Of a DNA stretch of 64,000 bases, positions 17,201 to 28,358 are shown piece after piece. Location: the NCBI GenBank assembly GCA_963845975.1, contig CAWJUD010000002.1:992001-1056000 (forward strand). The letters run 5' to 3'. Source of the DNA: JBEKIK01 sp963845975 (GTDB lineage: Bacteria; Planctomycetota; Planctomycetia; Pirellulales; Thermoguttaceae). The position numbers were made by a program, and so were the translations under genes. The first letter of the stretch is position 1, and each line of letters opens with the position of its first letter. Under the pieces are notes generated by a model. The model did not search any database. It was not told the origin of the DNA and worked only from the letters and a program-made list of their open reading frames with translations.

Positions 17201-18039
17201 TGGCAAAAGATAATCGATATAAGCAATTAATTTCACATATCTTCTTTGAGCATTATAAAAAGGGAATTAGGGAATTCATATTCGAGCGGGATGAGATCAT
17301 CCAAGCGGCGGCTAAACTCAGCATTAAACTGCCCGACAACGTAGGTGATGCAATATATAGTTTTCGTTTCCGATCAGCTTTGCCTGATGACATAATGATG
17401 ACCGCTACATCTGGTGAATATTGGATCATCCGGCTTGCTGGAAGAAGTCGTTATCAATTTGTCTTGGTTGCATCCGGTCCGATTAAACCAAATGAAATGC
17501 TCACCGAAACGAAGATCCCTGATTCTACCCCTGGGGTGATAGACCTTTATGCTTTGGGAGATGAACAGGCACTTCTGGCAAAGTTACATTATAACCGCCT
17601 CATAGACATTTTTCTTGGAATAACCTGCTATCGTCTTCAGAGTCACTTACGTACCACCGTTCCAAATATGGGACAGGTGGAAACAGATGAAATATACATT
17701 GGCGTTGACCGTAAAGGTATTCATTTTGTAATTCCGATTCAGGCAAAAGGCGGGAGCGACAAATTGAGCATTGTGCAAGTGGAACAGGACATTGCCCTCT
17801 GTATTGATAAGTGGCCGCATTTGATATGTATTCCTGTGGCCGCACAGTTCATGCAGGACAATATCATAGCTCTCTTTTCTTTTGCTGAAGGAGACAAAGG
17901 AATTGGAATATCTAATGAAAAGCATTATCGGCTCACGCCACGAAATGAAATGACAGAGGCCGATTGGGGTGAATATCAGAAAAGAATTCAATCGGAGGGC
18001 CAACTTGAGTCGAAAGCTGCGAAAATGGATAAATCTTAA
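17200..18039 (+). CDS. Putative type II restriction endonuclease
   Basis: The 279-residue protein follows the methyltransferase with a TAATG overlap and an AGGAGG site 5 nt upstream. This layout is typical of restriction-modification pairs. The segment ETDEIYIGVDRKGIHFVIPI followed by QAKGG fits a PD-(D/E)XK nuclease core with Asp, then Gln-x-Lys. No named endonuclease family was recognised. The nuclease role rests on context and this motif. It shares the AT-rich composition of its partner. Confidence 0.65.
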   Translation: MAKDNRYKQLISHIFFEHYKKGIREFIFERDEIIQAAAKLSIKLPDNVGDAIYSFRFRSALPDDIMMTATSGEYWIIRLAGRSRYQFVLVASGPIKPNEMLTETKIPDSTPGVIDLYALGDEQALLAKLHYNRLIDIFLGITCYRLQSHLRTTVPNMGQVETDEIYIGVDRKGIHFVIPIQAKGGSDKLSIVQVEQDIALCIDKWPHLICIPVAAQFMQDNIIALFSFAEGDKGIGISNEKHYRLTPRNEMTEADWGEYQKRIQSEGQLESKAAKMDKS

Positions 18040-18325
18040 TCGAAAAAATAAGAATTTCCGATATTTATCTTCCCAGAACCACTTAAGTCAAAATATTTCA
18101 GGATAATCGTTCAGGTCGATCTAAAATAGAATTGCATGCAAAACTATTTAGACCTTATATAACAATTATTCCGCCCAGCTATTTCTCTACGTTAGCTGAA
18201 AGCCTATTTTTCTTTAGAACAACTACTACGATCGGCCGATCAGTCAAAATGATAACTGCCCGCAGGGACTGTCGGGCAATATGACAATAGATTAGCGATT
18301 ATTCATGGAAGAGCATGGAATAACG
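18040..18325. other. AT-rich intergenic gap after the restriction-modification pair
   Basis: No gene is seen. A hairpin TGCCCG-N10-CGGGCA lies at about 18257-18278 but lacks a T tract, so it is not called a terminator. Confidence 0.5.
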
Positions 18326-20065
18326 ATGAATCGCTTTGTGCGGGTCTTGCTGAGCGGATCGAAGACATTGATTGTAGGGCTGCTCCTGGTCGCTTTGCCT
18401 TGGTTGGGATCGATATATTTTTGCTCACGGACCCCGGAAAACGAGCCTTCTGCCAATTCCTCGCCGCCAAATTTGCTCCCGGAGGGGGATTCGGCACGCT
18501 GTTTGTTCGTAAGCGACACGCAGACTCAACAAAATTCAACTGTGGAGCGTCCTGACCGGCAAACCGCTGATCCAATATCAGGTCCAGCCGATTCGGACGC
18601 TTCCGCCGATGGGCCGAAATTATCCGATCCGGTGCAAGCCGAGAAGACCAAATTGGCGTCGATTTTTCCTTCCGGCATAGTTGTTGAGGAAAATTTCGGC
18701 GAGTCGTTGGCCGATTCTTCTCCTCCGCTGTGGACGCCCAAGGAGATGCCTATTGCCGAAAAAACCCCGGAATCGGCGATTGAACAAGCGATCTCACCGA
18801 CCGAATCCAATTTCCACGCGGAATCATCTCCCGCGTCGAAGATGCCCGAGGCCGCGGCAGTCTCGGCATCTTCGGCAGAGTCCGCCCCGGCCGCTAAAAG
18901 TACGACTGTGGATGATCAATCCCAGGCTCCATCAACCGATCGGGAACAGGTCTATCCTTCGACAGAACCTTTGCTAACGCAGAAGACGGCCAAAAAAGAT
19001 TCACCGGTCCGGTCGGAGCAGTTGGAATCCATCGCCCGACAGGCCGACCAGCAAACGCGGCACGCTTTGGAGCTGGCCGGTCGAGGAGCCTTTTTTGCGG
19101 CTCGCTCGGAATTCATATCCGCCTTGCGTTTGGTCGCGCAAGGTTTGGATGCCGATGGACAGACGAGAATCCACGGCAAGTCGTTGGCGGCCGGGTTGAC
19201 GGCTTTGAAAGAAGGGGAAGATTTTCTCCCCGGCGACGCCCGGCTGGAAGCCGATCTGGATTTGCCCGCTGTCATCGCCGGCCACGGCACGCCGGTCCTC
19301 AAAGACGCCGATATGGCCTCGGTTACCAGCCTAACGGCGCTGAAAAGCTACTTCACCTTCGCCCAAGAGAAACTCGCCCAAGCGGCTGGCAGCGAGGTGG
19401 CCGGATCGATGGCCCTCGGCGGGCTGGGCAAGTTGCACGAGGAATTGGCCAAGGGAAAAGGCCCGGGCACAAAAGCGGCCGGTCCAAAGGCAATTGTGTT
19501 TTATCAGGCGGCTCTCTTGGTTTGCCCGCAGAATTTCATGGCGGCCAACGATCTGGGCGTGATGCTGGCCCGCAACGGCAATTATGACGACGCCCGCAAA
19601 ATGCTGGAATATAGTCTTTCCTTGAACAAGCAATCGACCGTGTGGCATAACATGGCCGTGGTTTATGAACATTTGGGGCTCAGCGACAAGGCTCGGCAAG
19701 CCCAACAACAGGCTTTAATCGTGCTGCAAATGGAACAAGCCCGCCGGCAAAACATGCCGGTTGGCGCTAACGGTCAAGTTCGTTGGGTGGATGAAAATAC
19801 ATTTGCCCAGTCGTACAATTCTTCGGCGATCCCGCAAGGCGTGCCTCCCGGCCCTGCCGTTTCCGTCAATTCGACGATTCAACGAGCCGGACCCGTGATC
19901 ACGCCAACGCAGGGAATCATGCAACCGGCGTTGAACCAGTATAAGCCGAATAATTTTAACGCCAGCGCGGAACAAACTACTCCAGCCGTCATTCAATCCT
20001 TGCCCGCCCTGCAGCCCGCTGCCACCGGTTGGATTTCCAATACGCCGTATGACACTCGGAGATAA
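18326..20065 (+). CDS. Membrane-anchored TPR protein
   Basis: The 579-residue protein has an N-terminal anchor (residues about 11-34). A long Ser/Pro/Ala-rich low-complexity stretch (to about 230) is followed by a helical region and at least two tetratricopeptide repeats (AIVFYQAALLVCPQNFMAAN and ANDLGVMLARNGNYDDARKM onward). The tail is Pro/Asn/Gln-rich. TPRs mediate protein contacts. The Wza-like export gene follows 151 bp later on the same strand, so a role in polysaccharide export assembly is plausible but unproven. MNRFVRV (18326) is preferred to the ATG at 18305. Confidence 0.75.
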   Translation: MNRFVRVLLSGSKTLIVGLLLVALPWLGSIYFCSRTPENEPSANSSPPNLLPEGDSARCLFVSDTQTQQNSTVERPDRQTADPISGPADSDASADGPKLSDPVQAEKTKLASIFPSGIVVEENFGESLADSSPPLWTPKEMPIAEKTPESAIEQAISPTESNFHAESSPASKMPEAAAVSASSAESAPAAKSTTVDDQSQAPSTDREQVYPSTEPLLTQKTAKKDSPVRSEQLESIARQADQQTRHALELAGRGAFFAARSEFISALRLVAQGLDADGQTRIHGKSLAAGLTALKEGEDFLPGDARLEADLDLPAVIAGHGTPVLKDADMASVTSLTALKSYFTFAQEKLAQAAGSEVAGSMALGGLGKLHEELAKGKGPGTKAAGPKAIVFYQAALLVCPQNFMAANDLGVMLARNGNYDDARKMLEYSLSLNKQSTVWHNMAVVYEHLGLSDKARQAQQQALIVLQMEQARRQNMPVGANGQVRWVDENTFAQSYNSSAIPQGVPPGPAVSVNSTIQRAGPVITPTQGIMQPALNQYKPNNFNASAEQTTPAVIQSLPALQPAATGWISNTPYDTRR

Positions 20066-20067
20066 TC

Positions 20068-20207
20068 CAATGGATGAAGGATGTTGGATGAAGTATAAAT
20101 GACAAAAAAACCGCTTGCGGTTTCGCATTCACTGCCAACCGACATTCGCCGCTGCCTGACAAATACCAACTGAAAAACTGAAGACTGACGACTAAAAACT
20201 GCAAACT
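20068..20207. repeat. Intergenic repeat block between TPR and export genes
   Basis: GGATGAA, GGATGTT, GGATGAA (20071-20092) follow the stop at 20065. A palindrome AAACCGCTTGCGGTTT lies at 20108-20123. A second 7-bp-period array (GAAGACT, GACGACT, AAAAACT, GCAAACT) runs at about 20170-20207. Confidence 0.75.
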
Positions 20208-20216
20208 TATATTGCC

Positions 20217-21520
20217 ATGCGATATCACAGCGAACAATCCGATCTTGCTGTTGGCAACACTACGATTCGTAATCGGGCGCGTGCCGCATTGCTCATCTTA
20301 TTGTTGGCGTGCCTCGCGGCAGGCGTATGGGGTGTTTTAAATTGGGAAGGACGGAGACTGGATGGGGCTCGAGCGGGAGTGGCCACTTCGGCGGGACTTT
20401 GCCAAGCCGACTTCAAGCCGGCGCGCGACGCCTCATTCACCCCGTGCGAGCCCAATTCTATCAGGCTGTGCCAGGCCCTTGGCCCGGCCGCCCCGTGCAA
20501 TATCTGCGCGGTCGACTGTTCCCAGTGTTACGGGCGTCGTTGCGGGGGTTGGGAAATGGCCAGGATGATCGATTGGCAGGCCTATGCCCAGGGCGAATAC
20601 GTCGGGCATGCCCGCCTTGCCCACGTGCCCGAGTACCGCTTGCGCGTCGACGATCAACTCGACATGACCTACCGCCTTACTAGGGAGGAAACGCCCGATC
20701 CCTATAAGCTTAACGTGGGCGATGAAATCCGAGTGGAATCGTTCACCGATCCGGATCTCAATCGCGATCTCCTGATTCAGCCCGACGGCACCATAACGCT
20801 GCGTTTGCTGGGGCAGGTTCACGCCACCGGGCGGACCGTGACGCAACTTCGCGACGCCCTGGATGAACTTTACAAAAAATATTACAAGGTTCCCTCCATC
20901 ACCGTCACGCCGCTTAAGGTCAACACGAAACTGGAAGACCTGCGGGCCACGGTCGACCGCCGGGCGGGCATCGGCGGTCAAAGCCAGTTTGTCCGCGTCA
21001 CGCCCGAGGGCACGGTATCGCTGCCCGCCATCGGGTCGGTCATGGCCCAGGGTCTGACGCTGACCGAATTTCAGGACGAGGTGAACGAGCGATACCGGCA
21101 GGATATCGAAGGGATCCAGATAATTCCGATACTGGCGCAGCGGCGCCGAGATTCGTGTACGTGTTGGGCGAAGTCAAAACCCCCGGCCGTTTCGAGTTGA
21201 CCGGTCCCACCACGGCGCTTCAAGCGATAAGCATGGCCGGGAGTTGGAACGTTGGCGCGAATTTGCGGCAGATAGTGGTTTTCCGCCGCGGCGACGACTG
21301 GCGCTTGATGGCCACGATGATCGACCTGGAAGGGGCTCTGTTCGGGCGCACGCCCTGCCCCAAGGGCGAAATCTGGATCGACGACTCGGACGTGATCATC
21401 GTGCCCAAGGGCCCGATCCTGCAGGCCGACGATTTCATCAACCTGGTTTTCACCCGCGGCATCTACGGCGTGTTTCCGCTTATATCTAACCTAAACTTTA
21501 CAAAGATCAGTTCGCTGTGA
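20217..21520 (+). CDS. Wza-like outer-membrane polysaccharide export protein, frameshifted
   Basis: The combined product is about 434 residues. It has an N-terminal hydrophobic segment, a Poly_export domain (LNVGDEIRVESFTDPDLNRD, then LIQPDGTITLRLLGQV) and two SLBB-like segments (VRVTPEGTVSLPAIGSV; FVYVLGEVKTPGRFELTGPT). The frame is broken near 21145-21158. The first frame runs on to a stop at 21200, and the second resumes with FVYVLGEV to a stop at 21520. One missing base restores one protein. The family forms the outer-membrane exit channel for capsule or exopolysaccharide. It probably serves the 50.8-63 kb polysaccharide locus or another one. Confidence 0.78.
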
Positions 21521-21523
21521 CTT

Positions 21524-21625
21524 GTAAAGCCGCGACTACTGGTCGCGGCTTTACACACTTCCTTGTTCCCACGCTCCGGCGTGGGAACACCCTAATCTCT
21601 AGCCCCTAGTCTCTAATTCCTATTT
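21524..21625. repeat. Palindromes and heptamer array between converging genes
   Basis: A palindrome GTAAAGCCGCGAC...GTCGCGGCTTTAC fills 21524-21554. GTTCCCACGCTCCGGCGTGGGAAC follows at 21565-21588. On the minus strand the heptamers TAGGAAT, TAGAGAC, TAGGGGC, TAGAGAT (about 21591-21621) include the last codons and stop of the next gene. Confidence 0.85.
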
Positions 21626-22058
21626 TCCTTGCGGTCCAGAGCAAAATTCTTCCCATGCCGTTAAAAGCGACCCAGTATAAAAGCACGAGAATACAGGCCA
21701 CCGGCATGCCCAGCACGACCTGGATAAACTGCTGCGACTCGACCATCAGCATCTTGGTGGTGAATACACCCAGAAAGACGCAAAAACCCAGGAGCAGAAT
21801 CCGCGCGCCTCGCTTGAACGGCTCCAGTTTTTTTAGTCTTTGCCACTTGGCTTTTTCTTGCTCGACCGATTCATCCGCAATGCCGTAGCGAGTTTCAATC
21901 CACTTGGCGAGTTTTTCGTCCACCGGGAACCCGCACTCGCAGTTCTGCACTCCTTCGCCAACTTTTTCCCCGCAATTCGCACACCGCCCGCACTCCGGAC
22001 ACGCGGCAGGGTCCATGGTTCTTACAGCATCGCAATCGGGACAGTGAATATAAGTCAT
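21606..22058 (-). CDS. Zinc-ribbon membrane protein
   Basis: The 150-residue protein begins MTYIHCPDCDAVRTMD. It has four paired cysteines (CPDC, CPECGRCANC, CECG) forming zinc ribbons, then a helix and two membrane segments near the C terminus (GARILLLGFCVFLGVF; IQVVLGMPVACILVLLYWVA). Function is unknown. The start at 22058 is supported by an ATGA overlap with the preceding gene. Its last residues IGIRD are encoded by heptamer repeat units. Confidence 0.65.
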   Translation of the reverse strand: MTYIHCPDCDAVRTMDPAACPECGRCANCGEKVGEGVQNCECGFPVDEKLAKWIETRYGIADESVEQEKAKWQRLKKLEPFKRGARILLLGFCVFLGVFTTKMLMVESQQFIQVVLGMPVACILVLLYWVAFNGMGRILLWTARKIGIRD

Positions 22059-22372
22059 TGGCATAGAGGCAATAGGGCAATACATTGAGCGAACACAATA
22101 ATACATTCAAGTATATAAGTGATTGCCGCGTCTTTCCCTTGAAGTTTACCTGATAAGGTTATACCAATGATAATCACTGGATATATGAAGATGGAAGATA
22201 CTGCCCATATGCCAATGAGATATAAAACCCATAATACAGAATGGGACAAATTCTCGGTTCCTCCATGTCGGTCCAAATATGATAAGAGCCCACAAACAAA
22301 GACAGCAAGAATTTGTGTGTATATGATCCAACGAATAAAACAAATAGCATTGCTGGCTTTGGTCTTTTCCAT
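22055..22372 (-). CDS. Small membrane protein, unknown
   Basis: The 105-residue protein has three hydrophobic segments (about residues 10-30, 44-68 and 84-104) and no recognised motif. Its stop overlaps the start of the zinc-ribbon gene (ATGA, 22055-22058), so the two are translationally coupled. Composition is AT-rich compared with acs upstream. Confidence 0.55.
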   Translation of the reverse strand: MEKTKASNAICFIRWIIYTQILAVFVCGLLSYLDRHGGTENLSHSVLWVLYLIGIWAVSSIFIYPVIIIGITLSGKLQGKDAAITYILECIIVFAQCIALLPLCQ

Positions 22373-22449
22373 TTTATTCCGTTGGACGAATTATATAGAA
22401 AAGATTGTGGTTAAAAGGCAAATATTTTTCATCACGTAGATACGGAGTA

Positions 22450-22583
22450 TAGCCCGGGCACTTGTGCCCGGAGAATTAGGGCTTTTCGCATCGGTCGCAA
22501 GCGGCCGGGCTACACTCTCTCCGTGAACTCCGTGCCTCCGTGGTGTTTTTTAAGGATAGTCCGCTACCGATGGTCGCGGCTTT
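22450..22583. repeat. Palindromic repeats downstream of acs
   Basis: CCCGGGCACTTGTGCCCGG (about 22452-22470), a GGTCGCAAGCGGCCGGGC segment (about 22492-22510) and CCGCTACCGATGGTCGCGG (about 22561-22579) fill the gap between 22373 and the acs stop. Confidence 0.6.
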
Positions 22584-22587
22584 CTGC

Positions 22588-24546
<1,959 letters not shown>

Positions 24547-24665
24547 TAGTTTCTTCCTCCCGGGAAAAATAAGTTTGTCAATATTATTTCTATACAGGCG
24601 ACGGTTGCCATAGAATCAAAACCACCCATTTTAACTGCAATAACAATGCTGTCAACGTTAATAAG

Positions 24666-24738
<73 letters not shown>

Positions 24739-24814
24739 GATTCAAAAGATACCAAAACAAAGACGGCCTAGCCAGAGCCATAATAGCTTTTCAGATAAGG
24801 GCAATGACCGTTTA

Positions 24815-24845
24815 AATGAATCCCTGATCCCCAATCTCTATTCAT
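24815..24845 (-). repeat. Heptamer array at the 3' end of the DUF438 gene
   Basis: On the minus strand TAGAGAT, TGGGGAT, CAGGGAT, TCATTTA begins exactly with the stop codon TAG of the DUF438 gene. Confidence 0.75.
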
Positions 24846-26067
24846 ACTGCAATAATCGGCGTTCGCCTTCGAGGGCACGCAGGCGTGTCAGGTCTTGGGT
24901 CGCTTCGAGCGTGCCCAGGTATTTTCCATCGGCGTCGCGGACGGCAAAATAACGGATGTTGACGAACTTGCCCTGGAAGTTGATCCAGAATTCGGCCACA
25001 TTGCGTTGGCCCCCGCGGAAGTCGTCGAGAATTTTTTGCACCATGTGCACGCTTGCCGGCGGATGGCAATTTTGAACCTTGCGGCCCAGGATGGTTTTGG
25101 TGCGCTTGAAGATTTGGTCCGGGCTGTCGGAGAAATAACGCACGCGGTCGTCGGCATCGACAAAGGTCAGTTCCATGGGCAATGTAGCCAGCATGGCCCG
25201 TAATTCGTCGGGCTTTAGGCTGCCCGAGGGGAATGTCAGGGCCTGATCGGCGTCTTGGGCCGATGTGGACGGACCGCCCGTTAGCGACGGTCTATAGCCT
25301 TCACGAGGTTCGACCAGGCACCAGCCGTAATTGGGCGTATCGCGCCAGATCTTGCTCCAATCTTCATTGGTCAGCGCGCCAAGCGCCATCGGAAAGAGAA
25401 TGTTTTCTTCCTTGTAGATCATGCCGGTGATGGCATTTAAGGCAGGTTCGGCCGTGGTGGAGATCAACTCCAGGGCTTCGTCGAATTTAAGCGAATCTTT
25501 GGAAAGGATCCGATCCACGCGTTTTAGCAACTGACGGACCTCGTCGTCTTTGGCCCACATCACCTTCGAGGGGCCGGTGATGTCGTGCGCCTCCAGCCGG
25601 GAAAACAGCAGGTTTTCCTTGCGCTGGTAATGCTTGTCGATGTCGAATAGTTCGTTAAATCTCTGCCGCAAAAGCACTATCGTTTTTCGCCACTCTTCCG
25701 ATTCCGGCAGTTGGCGAAGTTTGGCGATGATGGATTGTATCTGCTCCACGGACTTATGGATCGCCTCGTTTTCGCGGCTAAAAGTATCAATCGGATGGCC
25801 GGGAGGAAAATCGCGGGCCGGCGGCTCGGTTAAAATTTCCTTTAGCACCTCGGCGTGCAAATCGCACATCGAGCGGACCTCTTCCACGGGCATGCCTCCG
25901 GCCATGAGCTGCTGTTCCATGGCGGCGATCTCGGCCGAGTCGGTTCGGCGGACGATGTCTTTGAGTTGCGCCTTGACCGTTGCCGGCTGCGCACCGCCGT
26001 GCAAGGACTTGATGATATCTTCCAGTTTTTGAATTTTTTCAGCACGATCTTCCCTCGATTCGCTCAT
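24838..26067 (-). CDS. DUF438/hemerythrin-PAS protein
   Basis: The 409-residue protein has three parts. An N-terminal DUF438 helical domain (KIQKLEDIIKSLHGG...) is followed by a hemerythrin-like four-helix bundle (about 95-240; HYQRKENLLFSRLE and YKEENILFPMAL). A C-terminal PAS domain (about 300-405; FVDADDRVRYFSD, GRKVQNCHPPASVHMV) completes it. Hemerythrin bundles bind a di-iron centre that reacts with O2 or NO. PAS may sense haem or redox state. It is third in an operon with a hemerythrin gene and an Rrf2 regulator. Confidence 0.85.
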   Translation of the reverse strand: MSESREDRAEKIQKLEDIIKSLHGGAQPATVKAQLKDIVRRTDSAEIAAMEQQLMAGGMPVEEVRSMCDLHAEVLKEILTEPPARDFPPGHPIDTFSRENEAIHKSVEQIQSIIAKLRQLPESEEWRKTIVLLRQRFNELFDIDKHYQRKENLLFSRLEAHDITGPSKVMWAKDDEVRQLLKRVDRILSKDSLKFDEALELISTTAEPALNAITGMIYKEENILFPMALGALTNEDWSKIWRDTPNYGWCLVEPREGYRPSLTGGPSTSAQDADQALTFPSGSLKPDELRAMLATLPMELTFVDADDRVRYFSDSPDQIFKRTKTILGRKVQNCHPPASVHMVQKILDDFRGGQRNVAEFWINFQGKFVNIRYFAVRDADGKYLGTLEATQDLTRLRALEGERRLLQYE

Positions 26068-26099
26068 TATAGTTATCTCCGTTTGTTTTTAACTTTCAA

Positions 26100-26156
26100 C
26101 GATCTGCATTCAGCATTCAGAAATCAGCATTTTATTTATCCCTCATCCTTATTTTA
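26100..26156 (-). repeat. 7-bp-period repeats at the 3' end of the hemerythrin gene
   Basis: On the minus strand the stop codon is followed by AGGATGA, GGGATAA and then TGCTGAT, TTCTGAA, TGCTGAA, TGCAGAT. Confidence 0.6.
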
Positions 26157-26759
26157 ATGTCCGCACCCGCAGGCGTTTGCTAACGCCTTGTCGCCATGGG
26201 CAAGCGGAACACCGTAACGTTTGGCCAAATCGTCGGCGATTTTCAAGTATTTTTCGTGAACTCCCCGGCCTATTTCCTCGGCCTCCACGTTTTCGAAAGC
26301 GGCCGACAAATTTTGTTGGTCTTGCTCGGTAAATACATTGTTGGCCATGGCAAATAGGCAATGATCTTCTTTTTTGATGTGTTCTCGCAATAGATCGATA
26401 TATTCCCGGGCATTACGCATGAACTCCTTTTGTGCGGCGACGTCACCGTTGGCGGCCGCATCGATCGACTCGGCCATGCCACGGACAAATTTGCGTCCCT
26501 GCTCATGTTCGTAAAGCATCACGCCGGTTGGGCCGCAACCGCGAGCAAATCCCTTGGCTTCCATGGCCGGAAACAAATGCGCCTCTTCCTTGCCGTGGTG
26601 GCAGCGATCGGCAAAGTTCCGGAAAAAGTCCACGGCATCTTTTGCCGACTGCTTGTCGAATTTGTGTTCTGATTGGCAGGTCTGAGTCATTTTATCCAGG
26701 CAGTCCAATACTTGTTCGATAACGCGATGTTCGCTGCTAAGAATGTCAGTCGGTTTCAT
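26154..26759 (-). CDS. Hemerythrin-domain protein
   Basis: The 201-residue protein is a hemerythrin HHE bundle. Iron ligands are visible as SSEHRVIEQVLD, HHGKEEAHLFPAM, LYEHEQGRKFV and LREHIKKEDHCLF. The C-terminal tail ends CGCGH, a small extra metal site seen in many bacterial relatives. It likely binds O2 or NO or helps repair damaged Fe-S centres. It sits 59 bp after the Rrf2 gene and 86 bp before DUF438. Confidence 0.88.
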   Translation of the reverse strand: MKPTDILSSEHRVIEQVLDCLDKMTQTCQSEHKFDKQSAKDAVDFFRNFADRCHHGKEEAHLFPAMEAKGFARGCGPTGVMLYEHEQGRKFVRGMAESIDAAANGDVAAQKEFMRNAREYIDLLREHIKKEDHCLFAMANNVFTEQDQQNLSAAFENVEAEEIGRGVHEKYLKIADDLAKRYGVPLAHGDKALANACGCGH

Positions 26760-26818
26760 TGGAATCCTCCTTTTTAATAGAATCGCATGCGAGTATCCGG
26801 TTAAAAACTAAATTTTTA

Positions 26819-27244
26819 CTATTTCATTGTGCATATCGGGGCAGCGCCTTGAACGGTTACGTTTGCGACTGTCGTTTCGCGTAGGAATTGCAAATAGGCG
26901 TCGCGTACTTTTCCCCATTTGTTGTGTAATGTGCAGGGGTTCTTTGCAGAGCATTCACCGTGGCCCAACAGGCAATTCGTCCATCGGCCGACGTGCTCGA
27001 TTGGATCCATGACCTCATAGAGCGAGATCTGGGAGGCATCGCGAGCAAGTCGAAAACCGCCGCCCTTGCCTTTTTGCGAGATCAGCAATCCCTCGTCGGC
27101 CAGGGTTTTTAATAATTTTCCCAGGTAATTCCGCGGGGCGCCGATCTCATCGGCGACATCACCCGCCCCGGCATATACTCCCTCGGGCAGTTTTGTCAGT
27201 GCCGACAAGGCCCTCAATGCATGGATGCCGGTTTTGGATATCAT
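26819..27244 (-). CDS. Rrf2-family transcription regulator, likely Fe-S and NO-responsive
   Basis: The 141-residue protein has a winged helix (ALRALSALTKLPEG, APRNYLGKLLKTLADEGLL, KGKGGGFRLAR) and three cysteines at 91, 98 and 104 (C-X6-C-X5-C). This spacing holds a [2Fe-2S] or [4Fe-4S] cluster in NsrR/IscR/RsrR-like members. With two hemerythrin-type genes downstream, nitric oxide or redox sensing is the likely role (inference). Its own promoter (27269-27296) contains a palindrome suited to autoregulation. Confidence 0.9.
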   Translation of the reverse strand: MISKTGIHALRALSALTKLPEGVYAGAGDVADEIGAPRNYLGKLLKTLADEGLLISQKGKGGGFRLARDASQISLYEVMDPIEHVGRWTNCLLGHGECSAKNPCTLHNKWGKVRDAYLQFLRETTVANVTVQGAAPICTMK

Positions 27245-27268
27245 ATTATATTCCTCTAATCACATGTA

Positions 27269-27296
27269 ATTATACTGTTATATAACACAATGTCAA
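27269..27296 (-). promoter_or_regulatory. Consensus sigma70 promoter and operator of the Rrf2/hemerythrin operon
   Basis: On the minus strand a perfect TTGACA (27291-27296) and a perfect TATAAT (27269-27274) are separated by 16 bp. The spacer contains the palindrome GTTATATAAC (27277-27286). A perfect promoter with a palindrome inside the spacer suggests strong transcription held down by a repressor, most simply the Rrf2 protein itself. Confidence 0.8.
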
Positions 27297-27494
27297 GCTC
27301 TCTTCTTTTATTTTCATAACCTCTTTGCCGGCTTAGAGTAAGGTATAGTGAACAGATCAAGTTATGCTCAATAACCGGTTAAAACGCTAATAGCCATAGT
27401 CTGACTTACGGCAGAAACTTGTAGTTCTTGGTATTGGTAAAAAAGCGGAATTTGTATATGAGAGAGACTGTTCACAAGAGGCAAGGATGCTTAT

Positions 27495-28358
27495 ATGTCC
27501 CGGCATCTGGAAATCTCGGTAAAGCAGGAGCCGGATCTGACCGATATGCAAATTCCGCCGCTTGGTGCCATAAGGAAAGATCCGGTTCATTCTCTTCCAG
27601 TACAAAAAAGTTATCTTGTTATCCCCGCCCGGCTTGCTTCTACCCGGTTGCCGCGAAAACTCCTGCTCCGTGAGACCGGTAAATCACTTATCCAGCACAC
27701 GTATGAGGCCGCTAGGCGTGCCCGGCGACCGTTGGGCGTGTGCGTGGCAACCGATCACGAGGAGATCTTTCGCGAAGTTCAATCGTTTGGCGGGCAGGCG
27801 GTGATGACCGATCCGCGTGCGCCCAGTGGGACGGATCGGGTGGCCGAGGTTGCCCGGGGACTCACGGACGTGGATATTATCGTTAACATGCAAGGCGACG
27901 AGCCGGAGTTGGCCGGCGAGTCGATCGACCTGGTTATTAAACTCCTGGAGGACGACCGTACCGCCGTGATGGCCACTTTAGCCACGCCAATTCGCAATCG
28001 GCGCCAATGGGAAGATCCGGCCTGCGTGAAAGTAGTGTTCGATTGCCGGGGAAGGGCGCTTTATTTTAGTCGGAGTCCGATTCCTTGCCCTCGGCAGTGG
28101 GAGGACGGCATGTTTTATACTGATCCGCCTAAATTCTATCAACATGTAGGGCTTTATGCCTATCGCCGTGATTTCTTGTTAAAACTGGCCGCCATGCCCC
28201 CATCGCCGCTGGAGAGATTGGAAAAACTTGAGCAATTACGGGTATTAGAGGCGGGTTATTCGATCCTGGTCGGCGTGGTCGATCAGCCCACCTTCGGAAT
28301 CGATACCGCTGAAGACTACCGGCGATTTGTGGAAAAGTACTCCTCACGCTCCGCGTGA
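27495..28358 (+). CDS. kdsB: 3-deoxy-manno-octulosonate cytidylyltransferase
   Basis: KdsB activates Kdo as CMP-Kdo for lipopolysaccharide core synthesis. Visible motifs are VIPARLASTRLPRKLL, ATDHEEIF, PSGTDRVAEVA, VNMQGDEPEL and the C-terminal GIDTAEDYRRF. At 287 residues it is about 35 longer than usual at the N terminus. AAGGA sits 7 nt before ATG 27495, supporting that start. A shorter form from 27546 is possible. The last residues SSRSA and the stop are encoded by a palindrome (28342-28360). Confidence 0.93.
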   Translation: MSRHLEISVKQEPDLTDMQIPPLGAIRKDPVHSLPVQKSYLVIPARLASTRLPRKLLLRETGKSLIQHTYEAARRARRPLGVCVATDHEEIFREVQSFGGQAVMTDPRAPSGTDRVAEVARGLTDVDIIVNMQGDEPELAGESIDLVIKLLEDDRTAVMATLATPIRNRRQWEDPACVKVVFDCRGRALYFSRSPIPCPRQWEDGMFYTDPPKFYQHVGLYAYRRDFLLKLAAMPPSPLERLEKLEQLRVLEAGYSILVGVVDQPTFGIDTAEDYRRFVEKYSSRSA

